Below, one piece after another: positions 11,071 through 26,100 of a DNA stretch of 64,000 nucleotides. This DNA comes from Ascidia mentula (taxonomy: Eukaryota; Chordata; Ascidiacea; Phlebobranchia; Ascidiidae): assembly GCA_947561715.1 (NCBI GenBank), contig OX387205.1, positions 1,679,001 through 1,743,000 on the forward strand. Reading direction: 5' to 3'. Position 1 is the stretch's first letter. The number at the start of each line of letters is the position of its first letter. A program made the position numbers and the translations under genes. The notes under the pieces are model-generated. The model saw only the letters and a list, made by a program, of their open reading frames with translations, ran no database searches and was not told the origin of the DNA.

Positions 11071-14000
11071 TTGTGAGGTACGATACAACTTCTCATACCA
11101 TATCATAACCAAATTGGAACGATTTTTTGTGACAATTTTATAGTAAAGTTATGTTCTTTGCCAACCTTTTGCGCCGATTTGCTGCATAAAGAGGAAGAGT
11201 TGGGTAATACTAAGAAAAAGGAAAATTGAGACGATGCAAACTATGTTCTACTGCCATGAGGACCTTTTTCGGATATCCACACGTAATTGTCAGAATGCCT
11301 TTTCCGGAAAAAACCCTCGATTTTAAAGCAAGCAACGGTGTTCGTGAGCCCCCGGGCTCGTTGCGGTGAACCAACTACACCAAGTGGCGTAGTCAGCCCG
11401 AAAGTTTGGCAAGTGGTATATATCTTGTGGGTTTCGACGAGTAATTGTTTCTGGTTTAAATCATCGCGACAAAACAACTGAAGAATCTATGACTTCGATA
11501 TTTGGGAGGTACATTTGCTACTGTCGCCCCACTACGCCAGTAACTGTACCCACCCTGCAGCGTACCAATAGGATTCCCCAGTCGCTGCTTTGCTAAAGCT
11601 AAAGTCTGTTTGCGTGTTCTTGCTGATATAGACTACTGAATTAAAAGGCTTAGCGCTTGTAAAGAAATATTAACGTTCCAGAGATCTGGAAAATAATTGT
11701 AAATCAACAAGGAATATTTTTAGTGTTGGTCTTCGGTGAAGTTTATTGTGTGGCGTCACTTTAATTGTGCTCTCATCCGCAAAATATTTTTTTGCGTTTT
11801 GAAATAAATGGCGGCAAATTGATGTTGATTATCTGCCTTTGAGAAGTTTCTGGCTTGCAGTTTGCAGACACATCATTCCGTTATCTGTTAGCTGCTGTTA
11901 CAACAACTAAATAGAAGCGAAAGCCAGTTTATATATGGGGCCATTTTGGTGCTGATTTTAGTTACAAAAAGAAACTTAATAAGTGGAATTTCTGACTAAG
12001 AAGCTCACTCAATTGTGTATGAAGAGGTTTCACAAAATCAATGTCGTCCATTTTTGACAAGAAAACAAGATCAACGGCATCAAGTAAAGTGTACTTACTT
12101 ATATACAACTGTATGCTGCATAATCAAAGCTATTAATGTCTTAAATTTTCTTTCAAAATGTTTTGCATTTTTAACAATATGGTGTTTGCATGTAATGGAT
12201 AAAACGCAAGTTCATTGTTAAAAATGACACCAAAGCTGCATCTTTGGTTTATCTTTGTAGTGGGATTCATAATCGAAATGCTAGGTTTGTGTTACTGTAA
12301 CTTGACAACAACCAAACAAAAATGCTCCTATGAATAGTTATGTATATGATATTTTTCCATTTGTTCATTTTTCTTCATTACTTCCTCTTGAGAGGATGGT
12401 ATTGCAAAGAGAAATTTACAATTACCAAAAAATCTGTTTTTTATTATGAAAGGTGATGTTTTGGAAAGAAACCACACTTATAAAATTTATTCTTTTGTGT
12501 GGGTATTGCCGAAAACTGAACACGGAAAGCCTGATTTAATTGCATTTCTTGTCGTATAACTTGTTGCGGCGGGTCAAAGTTTCGCGCGCCGAACCTCTTT
12601 TGTTTGTCAGTTGGCAGTGGATCCCATTCTTGGGATTGCAATCGCAATGTGAAGACAGGCAAATATGTAGCTTGAATGCTGCGGGTGCGGCGGGAACATA
12701 TCAAAAGCACCCAAGGTACGATAGTAACTAAACCAACATAGCGTGGAACGTATTAAACACGTTGTTGGTAGCATTAATTAGTTTATGTTCAGAACAAGCT
12801 TGAATCGATGGTTATTTAACATTCACAATTACCACTGTTTGTTGGAGTGTATGGACAAAACGTTTATCGTGTGGCATTTAACCCGGGTACTTGGCGTTTT
12901 TGTGTAAGACACTAATTTTGACCACTGTTATTGACACCAAAGGCAGACCGCGTAAATTTGTATTTGGTATGGATGTTGGCCGAAACAAGTCTAATATCGG
13001 CTGGTTATACTTTGTTGGACTTAATTTAAGTAAACTTACTATTCGTGTTTTAGTTTGGTAATATTGCAAACAATTTTGTTTGTTCGAGTTTGGCCGCCGT
13101 CCGCAGCGTTTTTTTTTCAAAAAAATCAACAGATGAAAATAAATCTCTAACAAAAGCAATGCAACTCGTTGCAGTTTTATTTGAAATTGATCGACAACGA
13201 CAAGACAACGTTGGTTTTGTAGTTTTCAAAAGTTAGATTTTCCAGGTTCTGTTAGGAATTACAGAAATTTTAAATAAACAAAAGCTACAAATCAGGGCAC
13301 CAGCTTTGCGGAAACATCACAGAAAATGAGCTAACGACTCATCGAAATGAATTAATTAAACAAAAGCATAAATGAAGACTTTCAGGTTCGGAAATGGATA
13401 CAAAACACAAAGCCCACACACAAATTACTGGCAAGTGACATTTTTAACACTAAAAAGCGACCGACAAAAAGCTTTGAATATTTAAGCCACCAAAACCACA
13501 CATAATTAAGAAAGTTGGTTGGCATTCGAACACATCAATTTATAAACTTAGGCATGACTGGTCGTTACCTACGAAAACCGGCAAAATTACCGCACAAATT
13601 TTACCTGCACACGAACAAATTAATCACCAGCAACTTATTAGTGATGAAGAGAATAATACCCATAGATTAACAGAATTTGGTGTTTTGGAGAATTTTATGA
13701 TAAACCACCTACACGCAACCTTGGAACACGCACATAAAACGTAACAAAGCATAAAATGAAACAGAATAGCTGGTTGAAAACAAGCATTGGCGTTTAAAAT
13801 GAACTTTTCGAGAAAGAACTGAACAGTGACATCACAAAATGAAATATTTTTCAAGCTAGTAACTTGCTCTACAGAGCGTAGATCATAAAGACTCGCATTG
13901 TGATGTGACAATCACAACTCTATTAGCATTTTTATATCAACAATAACACAAGAGACGTTGAGCAACTGAGATTTGCTGGCGTGTATTTTTCCATTCAATT

Positions 14001-14149
14001 CGTCAAAAAGATTAAAATTATTGGTGAAAACGTTGTAGGAAACCTTAAACTGAAAAAAACTTATTACATTTCCCGACTTAATATTGAAACCCAACTTTTT
14101 ACCGAGGGTCACAAAAATCAACAAGTAACTTGGGACAAGTAGCTCAGGT

Positions 14150-17100
14150 TTACTTGTAAGTAATCAGATACGATGGATAAACACTGGAATCCTTGAACAC
14201 GACGAATATGCGTGGCCTCTTGGCATCATCAACGACGCTGTCGTACAGTTGGTTGCTGTTTGAAGGACCGGGTTTGGCAGGCGGTGCTTTCAGATCTGGG
14301 CTTCCCCTACAGTAATCGCCAGTGATGACGTTGGCAAGGAACATGTAAGAGAGATGGGTTGAGCCGCTCGCGTAAGCGGCAGAGAAGGACGAGTCGACGG
14401 CGAAGTAGGAACCCTTGCCGAAAAGAGTGGCTGCAGAGGCAAAAAGGGAAAGAGTTAATAGAAAATTGAACAAATAAATTTCAAAGAATCTGCCTTTCGG
14501 TTGCAATGTCACGTTGATTTTTTTAATTACCACCGTTTCGCCTGCTTTCAACAAAGCTTTATCAGGGTAATCTACGATTATTGTACCAGAAGACATATTC
14601 TTTGACATTGCAATATGCCTGACAACAACACAATATTTGCCAAAAATATGTGTCGCATGACGAAAAGATGCGAAATAACGACAGTTGCATTGACTGAATT
14701 TTACTTGTTAAGTATCTGCTTATGAGTAACGTGAAGGATGCGGAATTTACAAGTTGGGCCTTTTGCCTACTTTGACCACGGAATATTTAGATTTTGATGG
14801 ACTCAATTTTCACGTTCCCTTTTGGAGAACCCCCAAAAGTTGTATTTTCAGACTACATTCTATTCCGCCGAATCCTGAGACAATTTACACAACACCCTGA
14901 ATATTTAACATACATTTGGAATAAGTCAGTGTTAATTATTTGTCCAATTACCATTTTTGCCGGCGAACCCGCGATCGAAACCATGGGCGCAAATCTTTTC
15001 CGCATCTTCCTCAGATGTGCCGTGGAATAATTCCTTTTCCACCGGGTTTTTTGTCGTCATGCGACGGGCGACGTCGTTCTTTTTCAGTAGATATTGCTGA
15101 TACAGTGCCGGGTTTTGAATCCTTTCCACCTGTCAGGGGTTTGTTTAGCTTACAAGATTGGGACTGTTCCTTTAACCCTTACTTCACTATTTTTTCTTTA
15201 TCATAGCAGCCTTTTTGAATAATAGTCCCTAAGGGTAGCTGGGTCTCTGCAAGCCAAATGTTGCCGACCTCTAAACTAGTATGTACCACAAACATGATCA
15301 TGCAATCATTTTAATGGTATAATCTAGGTGGTTGGATACTTACTGTAGGTATGCGGTAGATTATGGTTCAATGACAAGGTATTCTAGTTGGAATCACATA
15401 CCTTTATCAGGATTTGATATAGAGGGTTGCTTGCAATAAACTTTTTCTGCACCATTTCAAACTCTTGGCTCTCTCTTTTCACAAAGACCTTGGCCCAAGG
15501 GCGTCCTCCCAAATCAACCCAGTTTGACGGCAAACCTGTAAACAAATTTAAGGCTGAATTGAAATAAATTTGCATGCATGAAAGCCATTGTGGTTATTTC
15601 TAAAAACTTGCTTATTTAAAAAAAACAAATTTTACCGCCCAATGATTTTGCTCAATCTAAATTAAAATGTAATGAATGCGACATAATGATACAACTGAGT
15701 AACTAATGATGAAAATACTGCTGTTCACCTTCACCACTTATCACCACTCTTTTGATTCTTCCATGTGTTTCTTTGAAAGTGTATTCCATGGAGGAAAAGT
15801 TCAGCTTGATTTCACTTCCTTCAAATGCAAGAGTCTGTGAAGCAGTGGAGTTTCTCTGCAGAAAGTCGAAAGTCTTGGTCACTAGAAAAGACTGCAGCAC
15901 TATTATTATGCACACCAACTATACAAGAGTATGACAGATACCTGATATTGGATCTGTAATTAAACCAAGCTACCTTGACAGTCTTTAACCATCTTTTTCT
16001 GTGTAAAAATGAAAACATGGATCTAACGACTTTGTGTTAATGTAGCTTAACTTGTTTCTGTTTTACATTCTGTCAGTTTCAGAAACTGATGATGTCTTTT
16101 GGGATGAAACATACTTTTTCTGATATAGCTGTCTGTATGACCAATGTTTTCAGCTTCACAAAGAAACACAAAGCATACCAAACCTTCAAACTATAGCAAG
16201 TTGGTTCAAGAATAAATAGAATATAAAGTTTTGACAAAACACATCAACTTCTCAGTCAAACCTTGAAGAGGCGCTCAACAGTGAGTGAAATTCTTGGTGG
16301 AAAATCCTGAAAAGTATTTTGTTGTTTTGTCCATTTCCAGACGCAACTTTTTGCAAGTGTCTCTGCTTCATGTAACTCCAAAATGATCTTTTTTACAAAA
16401 TCATTCATGTTGCCAACATTCAGTGTGGACCCAGAAACTTTAATGCCGGTAGATCTACAATGCATTAAGTGTGGGTTACCATTACTGTGTGATATTTTTC
16501 TTGCCAATGTGAATTAATAAGTAACAACACAACCTTGTTCCTAAATTAAAGTTCCTGCATAACTGAAATATTTTGCAGTACTTGCACTGATGGGTACAAT
16601 GGTCAATAAACATAATTTTTCAATCAAGTCAACTATATTATCAATAAACTTAACTGTTTTAAGACAGACACATTGTTAGCCATAGCAAACTGATAAACAT
16701 CAATCCATTCACTAGGAGTAAATTTTGAAATGGCTGCATCGTTAATGGTCTTTTTGTCGATGGCTTGCTTGACGTGTGTCTCAATCATCAACTTTCCCTG
16801 GAAAGAATCACACATAAACTTTGTCATAAAAAACATTGCTTTCCTTTTTTACTTTCATATGAATGGGAACATTTTAGGGTAAAAAAGTATGACAATAGTA
16901 AACCTGCTCATAGGACCACAGTTCCTCGTATGTTAGCTCCACTTTTGCGGTGTCGTTACACTTCTTTGGGTTGCAATCGGCAGCCAATTGTTTCACCAGA
17001 GTTGCACTTTCAACTGATGTTTCTGTGGCAATAAGTTTATAGAAGGTAACTTTTTTTAAAATTATTTCAACACCAATCTCTAATCTTCACAATCCATAAA

Positions 17101-20100
17101 AATCATAGAATTTGAATACACACTATTCTTAGTGATCATTACACCAATAAATAAATCAGTGTTTTTTAACCAGGGGCCAACTATAGTGCTGTTTTTATTG
17201 GCTACTATGCCTCAAACTCCAGTAACTGACTGTTGTAAATACAATCGGTGATTTTGGTAATGCTAAGTTGGAAGAAAGAAATTTACTTTTACAAATCTTT
17301 GCCACATTATGAAAGAGGTCGCCATGGAACGTTAACACTTACCACCAGCAGACGTTTTCCCTTGCAAAATTGCATTTTCGAATATAGACCATAGCTTTTT
17401 GTCAAACACAACAATCTTGATCATTTTTACTGATTTCTGGCCACTGTTTGAAAACTCCCTAATAGCTTTGGCCATTGAAGATGCAATTTCATCTTCCTTT
17501 AAACCGATTCGACCTATGTGGAAAAAGTTTGAAATTGCATCAAACAACATAAATGTTTCACAAAAATGACAACCAAATGAGTAAAAAATAGTTAATATTG
17601 AGTTTAAAATGTACATGACATTCAAACACAATATTGTGAAGCAATTACAACATCAGACACCAATTAAAAACATCTTGTTTCAAACAAATTGATTACAACA
17701 TCATCAGGATTTATGAAATATTTCATTGCATTTTCACAACAGTTTACATAGTGGGACAAAAATACCATTCCTCGGGAACAACAAGGACGACAGAAGTTTA
17801 TATTATTGTCCATACACCTATCTGTCAAAATTTACTTTTAAATGCATCGTTGACTCACCACAACCCAATGTTGGAACCGCCACAGAGGAGCAACCAAGGA
17901 CAGCAGCATAATCCAGGGCACTGCGGACCCTTGTACAATATTCTTTGATAGACCTGGGTGTCACAAGGTGAATGACGTATTTGCATTCCAACTTGCCAAA
18001 AGCATTTGTTACACGCAGGACAGAGGTTTTGCCAACAGGATTTTTATTGCATTCGTTTTGCATTCCTTTTCCTGCCTTGTCGAGGATTGCTTTCGATAGT
18101 GGGCCTGTTGCAATAATGAGCTTTTAAATCATTTGCACAAAAATCAAGTCATAATTTTAAGAATATTTTGTTGCAAATTTTATTTCTAGTATTGAGGATC
18201 TGAACCAGTACTGCAGACAACAGTGATTACTGTCCTTTTAATAAAATACACACATAAGCACTTGCTCCAACAGGATCGGCCAATTAAACATGATTTGTGT
18301 GTGTATTGTTGCCTTTTCATTCCTTTAAGTGATAGTTATTTACAAACACTTGACGTTAACAGGTTGCATTAACTTGATTAACTATTTTTGAAAGACATTT
18401 CAAATGTTGCTTCATCCTAAAAATGATGTATTGGTATTGACGTAGTACCTTGTGGGTCATTTGGAGGTAGTTTATGACAGGAAATAATAAAAGCGTCATA
18501 AGAGAGGTGTGCATGACTGTGGAGTTACACATACTGGTTTAAACTCTGTGGTTTCATAGCAAGCGTCATAACCATTAATAACTTACCTCTTGACAAATTA
18601 AAGTCAGGTGTGCAACCATTAACAATCGCCTCTGACGCGTCCTTTGTGATGTCATTGTTGCACACCAGCACCCTGATGTCCGCATAGTGTGTCTCTTCTG
18701 AAAGAGACATCCGCCCCATTCTTCTACTGTAACAATAACATGTTTTTGTAAGGTTATGTGGCCAGTAGCCTTATAAATAGTTGTTCTTTTTGAGTGATTC
18801 TGGGAATTATCCTAATTCTGTTGCAATTGTCCTGACAATGTCTATCTTGTTTATCATTACACCACAATCGCAGAAACATTTACATTCAGGTTTTGAACAG
18901 TCCGATTTTAACTTGGAAATAAAGGGTTTTGTGACTGTAATAAATAGTTGTGTAGCCCTTTCAAATGAATTGCCAAATCATTATGCTCATTAAATTGTCC
19001 ATGATTTTATAAAAGCTTTTTGCTTTCTTAGTGTATCGGAGTTGTTGTCATTTACAGTAATTTGTATATGTTGGGTTTTAGTGACAAATTTACTGAAATT
19101 AAACATCCACAACCTTGGGCTCGGCGGTGGCCTTTCTTCAAACACTGGGCTTTCTCCATTAGCTGAGGTGCCCTGTGTAAAAAATAATGTAAAAAAAACA
19201 TCGCACCATCAATAGTGCACCAAATTTTAAAAAGAATTTTTACATCAATTTCAGTTAATAAATATTACAACTTCACTGGTTTCATTTGAAGAATACTTGA
19301 AATGTTGAAATTAAGTTTCTTTGACCATTTCAATACTTACCAAAAGTACATTAATGGAACACCTTGCATTTTTTTCCACATAACTGACGTATGCTATCCA
19401 TTGGTCAGAGGAAAAATATTTGTGTAAGCCTTGTTCACAGAAGGTGATTGTTTCAGTTGAACAATTTAGGCTTTGCAGATGTTTCAATGCTAAATGGTAA
19501 GATTAAATGACAATGTCAGCTATGGATTGTTAAACCAAAATTTTTTTAACAACCCCTATGGAAAATGATTTAGGATAAATAACAAAGCTAAGGTGACATT
19601 TGCACAACGTTAAAATGCGATTCTGAAGTTGTTGAACACAGATGTCAGATCGCCATAAATGTTTAGTCAGGCTTATGATAGAGCAGTTTTGATGGAACTA
19701 TTTGTGCATGATATCTAAATATATGGAAACGGCTAAAGTGTGCATCATACCTTTATGGGCGTTACTTGGAGGTCCCAGAAGTTGCAACCCAAATTTTACA
19801 ACATTCACATTAACACCTTGTGGAAAATTTGTGTCAGTCGAATGATGCTTTGCAACAAACTGGGCAACTTTGACGTCACAAGCGTGATTCAAAATCACAT
19901 TTTTTGAGTGGTTGAAGAAGGTTTTTAGCAGGGCCGTTGTACGGTCCACCTCATTCTCATCAACACCAACAATCCAAATGATATTGTCCTGTGAAAATAA
20001 ACCATCATTAAAAGTTCAACAGTTCAGTATCTGATAAAAAAATATAAGTCGGTAAATGTACCAAACTTTTGTGGTATTATTTTTTATCCAATTTTTTTCT

Positions 20101-23100
20101 TTACTGCCAATAACATAGAACTGTTCTTACTTCTTACTACTTTAACCCTTGGCAAAGTTAATGCAGAGTAAATACAACTCTAGAGGGCAACAAAAAAATT
20201 TGAAAATCTGCTACGTTTTCTTTGCTTTCAATTTTATAAACTTACTTTTTCTCTGACAATGATTTCGCTGGATTGTGACATGTTTTCAACCAAGTCTTGT
20301 GTGGCATCTTGTTGTGCATTTGTAGGCACTGTGACCAAGTTCATGTGGATAATTCTTTCCAACAGACTGCTGCCATGGGTAAAATCTTTCCCGTCTGTTG
20401 CAACCAGGATCACTTCATCCTCGCGAATCACCAATGCCCCTAAACACCAAATACAGGATTTACACAACTGTTTTTTTTAATGTGACAGCAGTTAGAATCT
20501 TGCCTCTGACACTTTCCTCAGAAAATTGTTGGTATATAATATCAACATATTTTTTGTTTTCTTTTTTGATCAGAACTTTCAATAGTTCTAGTTTGAGTTC
20601 ATTCATTTGTGGAGATCTTTCAATCAATTTCTGCAAAAATGTCCAGCTTACTCACCATAGTCAATATTTGTACAGGTAAGTGAAACTTAAATTTACAGCA
20701 TGGCAAATTTTACCATGCTTGAGATTTGCTCCTCTGCAGCTTGGATACATCTGCTGTCACCTTTAAACTCAACCAATTCTTTCTCCAGTGAGCATGAAAC
20801 CTCAACGGCTCCAGCAAACATTTCATTCACTTGTTTGATGACTTCGCAGTTGATTAAAATCCTAAACAGGCATCAGTGTGGGACAGGTCATATATCTGTT
20901 GTATTGTTCTTAATTTGTGGACATGACTGTTAATCAGCTGCACTGATGAGACCTTTTAGGTCGAAACAGTGGCCATCTGTCTGCAGCTTACACATGACAG
21001 TTAATGTCCATCACAAACTATATGGCAGCCAAATTTAAATTGTTTTTGCAGCAAATACTGGAGTTGTAAATTGACGTATTATCAAAAAAATCTTAATTAT
21101 TGAGCTGCTGGTAGTGAAAACTGTTTTGACCTACAAGGTCTCATCAGTGCAATGTAGCACTGAAATAGCTTTAAAACTAACAGGCACAGAGATTTCCAAT
21201 TATGGTACTTTTCAGTCAATGTACCAAACCCAATATTTGTATTACAAAAGGAACAAGGGACTTTTGGCATTTTTATACCTGCATATGTCTTTTGAACAAG
21301 GTTTGCGTTTGTTTGATGACCCAACATGTTGCTTTATGACATCACAAACGTCCTCTACATCTTGTGCCAAACCACCAACACAAATGTTGTCATCACCCAA
21401 CCTGGAACGATTCACTTGTGTTTATTTCTAGTTTAAACCTATAATAGACTTATTTCTGTAATGTTGCTACAAAGGACAACTAAAGCTTGAAAAGGATTTG
21501 AACCATTCTTTCATGCTTTTAAATGGCCCGTGGTGTGGAACACATACAAAGCCATAATCTACGTATTGTTATTTCTTAATCAAAACCTTAACTTCTATTG
21601 TGTTTCGAAAAATAAAACATTGCTTACTGTATGCCAACAGCCTTGGCTTTGTCCTGTCGTAAATCCCCCAACCATTTTGGTTGGTTGGATTTCAAGGTTT
21701 TTAAATCTTCTGGACCCAGTTCAATTTTTTCCATCACAAATTGGCAAACAAATGCCTGAATTTTTTTTGTAACTTGTTGTAAAAACCCTGCTTTGTTTTG
21801 GATCTGGCAAACCAAAAATTAAGGATTGATTAACTAAAAGAATACCTAGTGTTTACATGATTTAAAGAATGACTTAGAAACACAAGCGAACCAAAAATTA
21901 AAATTACAATTCATGTTTAAACAAAGAAATCAACACATAGTATTCATATAAAAAGTAAAAAGTTTGTTTTGTTTTATTCAAAATAATCTATTTTGCCAAA
22001 AAGGCATCATCTGTTTTACAATTGACACATGCCATATTGACAAAAGCTTAAACACATATTATATTTGAGTAATAATGTTTACTGTATCAACACTTCTTTG
22101 TAAGTATTGCATAATACAGTGACAGAATATTGATCTGGCCAACGCTATAATTTGTTTCACTTGTTTTAAAAGAATGGAAAACCGATGCATGTTAAAATCT
22201 CACCGGGCTTTGTGTTGGTGCCAGGTTTAGTGGAACTTTTTTGCCACTCACAGTGCACAAGCCTTTGCAAGTTTCATTGAGTTTGGATTTCAGGGTGCTG
22301 TATTTCATGATAAACAGTAGATTATCTTTATCTTTGTTCAATGGATGATATTCGATTTTCTCTGCAGTGGGTTCAGGCGTTTTCTTCTTGGTTGTTGTTT
22401 CACTTGTACTTGGCCTTAAAGATTCAAGTACACCAGTTACACATATTTTTTTGTTATTAACATGAAAAGAAAACTGAGCCATTTGGTAAAATTTACCACA
22501 ATAACTGGTCTGTACATGTTATTGTGATGCAATTCCACTGTATTAATGCGATGTGAGTCGGAGGTTTTAAACAACACACATACAATGAACATGAGGTTTT
22601 TAGGCTTGACAGCCCAGGCAATGCAGCCCAGCTGGATCAGCCACTTTTTCCTGACGTGGTAGGGATCCCCTACGTATATGTGAATGTTGCCTGGCAAGTT
22701 GTGCGCTTGCGCACAATATACCCTGTGAAACCACTGAGCTCCTGTAGCTCAGTTGGTAGAGCGTTGGGCCTGGTTAGCCCAGGGTCGTGAGTTCAAACCT
22801 TACCGGGAGCTTGATTTTTCAAATCTCGCTCCGAAAATGTGGCTGATCCAGCTAGGCTGCATTGCCTGGGCTGTCAAGCCTGAAAACCTCATGATCGCGA
22901 TACGTTAGCTGTGATGGCCAAGCAAGGACCTGCGCAGTGGGGCGATCATGCCATTGCATGTAATATTACTGCGTCATACAATGAACATTAATTTTTTTTA
23001 ACAATATTGGCTGTTTTGAAAAGAACAGACACTACTAAAACCAACACACTAGGAATTTACACAAACTCAGCAGTTACACAACTGATCATGTTGTAGGAAA

Positions 23101-26100
23101 TGACCATGTTTGCACCTAAATTTACAACATTCATTATGTAGTTACTGTTGAAGTTAATGGTTTATTTTAAGTAAGTGATGCCTCCTCACCCGCCAGATGT
23201 TTTTATCACATCATCCATCATTTTTAAGAAAATCTGCACATATTCGTCCACCCCGACCACAATGAAAGTGTTGTTGTTCCACACAGAGAATGTGTGAGGT
23301 TGCTGCATTGTCCAGAATGGCCCAGTGATTTTTTGCTTTGCAGTTTTGACCCTCTGAGCTTCATACACCCTTTGAGTGTACGAATACTCCGAAAAGAACT
23401 TTTTCATTATTGGACCAATTTTGGGGAAAAAGGGTTCTGTCTAAAAATGAAATGATGTAGTTTTTGTAAAACCAATGCACAACATTTTCCTGAAGTACAA
23501 AATCTTTTTATCACAAAACTTGGTTTTGTCAAAGAACAAAAAGATTTTCATAATGGTCAAGAAACATCATTAGGAGAAGTTACTATAATTTTTTTTTTAT
23601 TTTTGTTAATGCATTATGAAATCATCAAAATTACTTCTAACAGTTATTCGTACCAGGGAGGGAACAGGATTAAGCTTCAATCCAGTTGGTTGCTTGATAT
23701 CTGGAATTGCTTCATAGAAAGCAACACCCTTCAGCGCCTGGCGCAATTTCTGTGTTTCCTCTTTATCACGAAGCACAAACTTCAAAATTGCAGGAAACGC
23801 AGGAGCCGCTTTCTGGTAAACAAATGCGTTGTTGTTCTGAGCTTGATCATCACTCGTGCTGAAATTGTCAAATGTAAAGCAGAATGAAAAGATCGATTAT
23901 AGGATAGCATAAGTTGTGCAACTACAAATTTAGGCTATTGTACCTCCATATTGTCTACTAGGAATGTTGTACCATAATGGCCGGTATCAATCAAACACAC
24001 AAGAAGTCCTTGCTAAAAACAACATCAGCGAATATATATTTAACTTTAGGGGCGTCATTAGGTCATATTTCATTAGGAATCTGGCGATGCCCATAGGATA
24101 AAATATATATTCCTGAATTTTACAAGGCTGATCCTTTTTTGGCAAGTGCTTCTTGTGTGTACTAATATTACTGGATTCTGGCACCGGGTTACCAGGTAAT
24201 CATCTGCTCTTGTGGTTTACACCCACACACTCCAAACTAATATAGGCCGGTGGTGGTTCATCTTGCATGTAGGCAACTATGTGTAAGTGTAATGTTCAAC
24301 ACATATTTATATACCTGTTCGGCTGACTTGGGACAATATTCTTCACAACGCCCTCTATTAAAGAAAATGCTGCTGCCACTTTGTCTTTTTGGCCAACAAT
24401 GAGAATGGTTGGAGCGTTCACCCAGCGAACGTACACACCCAGATGTGTGAGGCTATCAAAGACACTGGCGAACTTTTCTCTGGCTTCAGTAAGTTGCTGC
24501 TGGTTGTATGACCGTGATTCACAAGTGTAGTTGCTGAAGAAGTCATTCAGACGTTTGTTTATCAAGTCAGTGCTCTGTGAAGACTGCACAACAAGAAAAT
24601 TGTGTGCATTATAATTATTATAAAGCAAACAAACACCTTCATTTTTTTTAAAGGAAAACTTGAATAATTATGTTAAAATCTAAAAGTCAAATTAAAATTA
24701 TAAACCCAGCAACTAAATTTAGTTGTAAATGGTCAATTGAATAATCATTACAATGTCATGAAAAACTAACCTTAACAGAAAGTGATTCAGGGTTTTTTAA
24801 GTTGGGTAGAAATTCATAAGTTTCAAAATTTGAGATACATTTGTGCAACTCAGTTTTGGCAGTCTCATTTACAGCAAGAAACTTCAACGTTTCAAGAAAC
24901 GTTTCATTCTTTCGCTTATAGATGAAAGCTTTTGGATGAGACTTTGTCACTTTTTGTTGATTTTTGGCTATTGGGCTTGATTTTTGTTTGGTGAGGTTGT
25001 TCCAATGACCAGCAGTTCTCCTGCTAGGACATAATAACTATATAATATGTATGAAAAAAATGCACAAAGGGTATCAACACAAACTGAACAACTTTTGAAA
25101 AATCAATTGACCACAAAAGAGATGTAACTCTAATGAGTATTGCTTGCTTAAAAAAAACAAGTATTATTGTTCTTTCTTACTTTACACACAAAGAAGTAGA
25201 ACATTTGAGATTAATTTTTCAAGCCCCACCGATACAACTGAATTTATAAACGAACAACATGGTCTGTAAATATTTGTCACTCTATTTACCTTTTAAGCAA
25301 CCTTATCGGCAATAATACATAAAATTACGTGGGGCAATTTTTGACTGTCGGTATATTAAAGTATATTTGTAATTTTCTTCTACGTAAATAAAGTATATTA
25401 AAGCCCAAAATTGTAGATTTGTCTTAAAAAAAGCAATATGTTTGGCGAACACATGCTTTTCATTTCCAAGCCCCACTGAAACAATTGTTCTAATGTAAAC
25501 ATCGTCTCTTTAAACATTAACATATTTGCCCTCCTTCTTTGCCCTTCAAGCAACCTTGTCCACAACAAGTTACACAAAACTACTAACCTCCTTATATACT
25601 TATAAGTCTTTTTTAAAATGTTGTTCTATTAAAATCTGTTTTCTTGATGCTAAACATTATAACCCCAAAACAACATTGTAATGTAAAACTCACAGATAGT
25701 TGGTAAGAACTTCCATTTGACCAGGAACCAAGTGTCGTTCACCACAAACCGTCAACACACCATCCTGATCAAAACTCGCCACTACCTGAGGGTAACCCAG
25801 TGTTTGTGAGTTTTTGAAAAGTTCCTTTTTTTCCGAGTACAATGCTTTTAGTTTCATAATGTCAAAGTGAGCAGTTGCAGAAGCAAAATCATTCAGGAAA
25901 GATCCGATTAAGGTAAAACATCGTCTACGAATGGAGTCATCGTGCTAGAAATAAAAAGTAAATCCTGTGTTCAGGCGTAAATATTATTAGAACCCAAGGA
26001 ATCTGTCCATGCTGCTCAGTGGTGACTACTGGATCCTTACTTGTCAGGTATCGAGAATATTAATATGTGTGGTTGGTGTCTAAATATAATTGAATAAAGT

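Larger units (their letters stand above)
9805..14149. other. Non-coding spacer between DNAJC7 and the PARP14-like gene
   Basis: The 4.3 kb between the two converging genes contains only short, unrelated frames on both strands. Identified items are an inverted repeat at 9999-10105 and a tRNA-derived SINE at about 10838-11070. Part of the left side should be DNAJC7 3' UTR. Near 11340-11570 there is a GC-richer patch with CCAAGTGGCGTAGTCAGCCC and, 150 nt later, CCACTACGCC, which looks like repeat debris. The stretch 11600-14149 shows nothing I can name. Confidence 0.5.

Noticed and set aside
11241-13159. Short frames in the DNAJC7-PARP14 spacer
   Set aside because: Overlapping frames occur on both strands without domain signatures or intron signals; part is repeat debris.
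22738-22810. Functional tRNA-Thr(GGU) gene
   Set aside because: The cloverleaf is good, but there is an extra base before the anticodon stem and T at position 37, and it is embedded in a mobile element with target duplications. A SINE head is the simpler reading.
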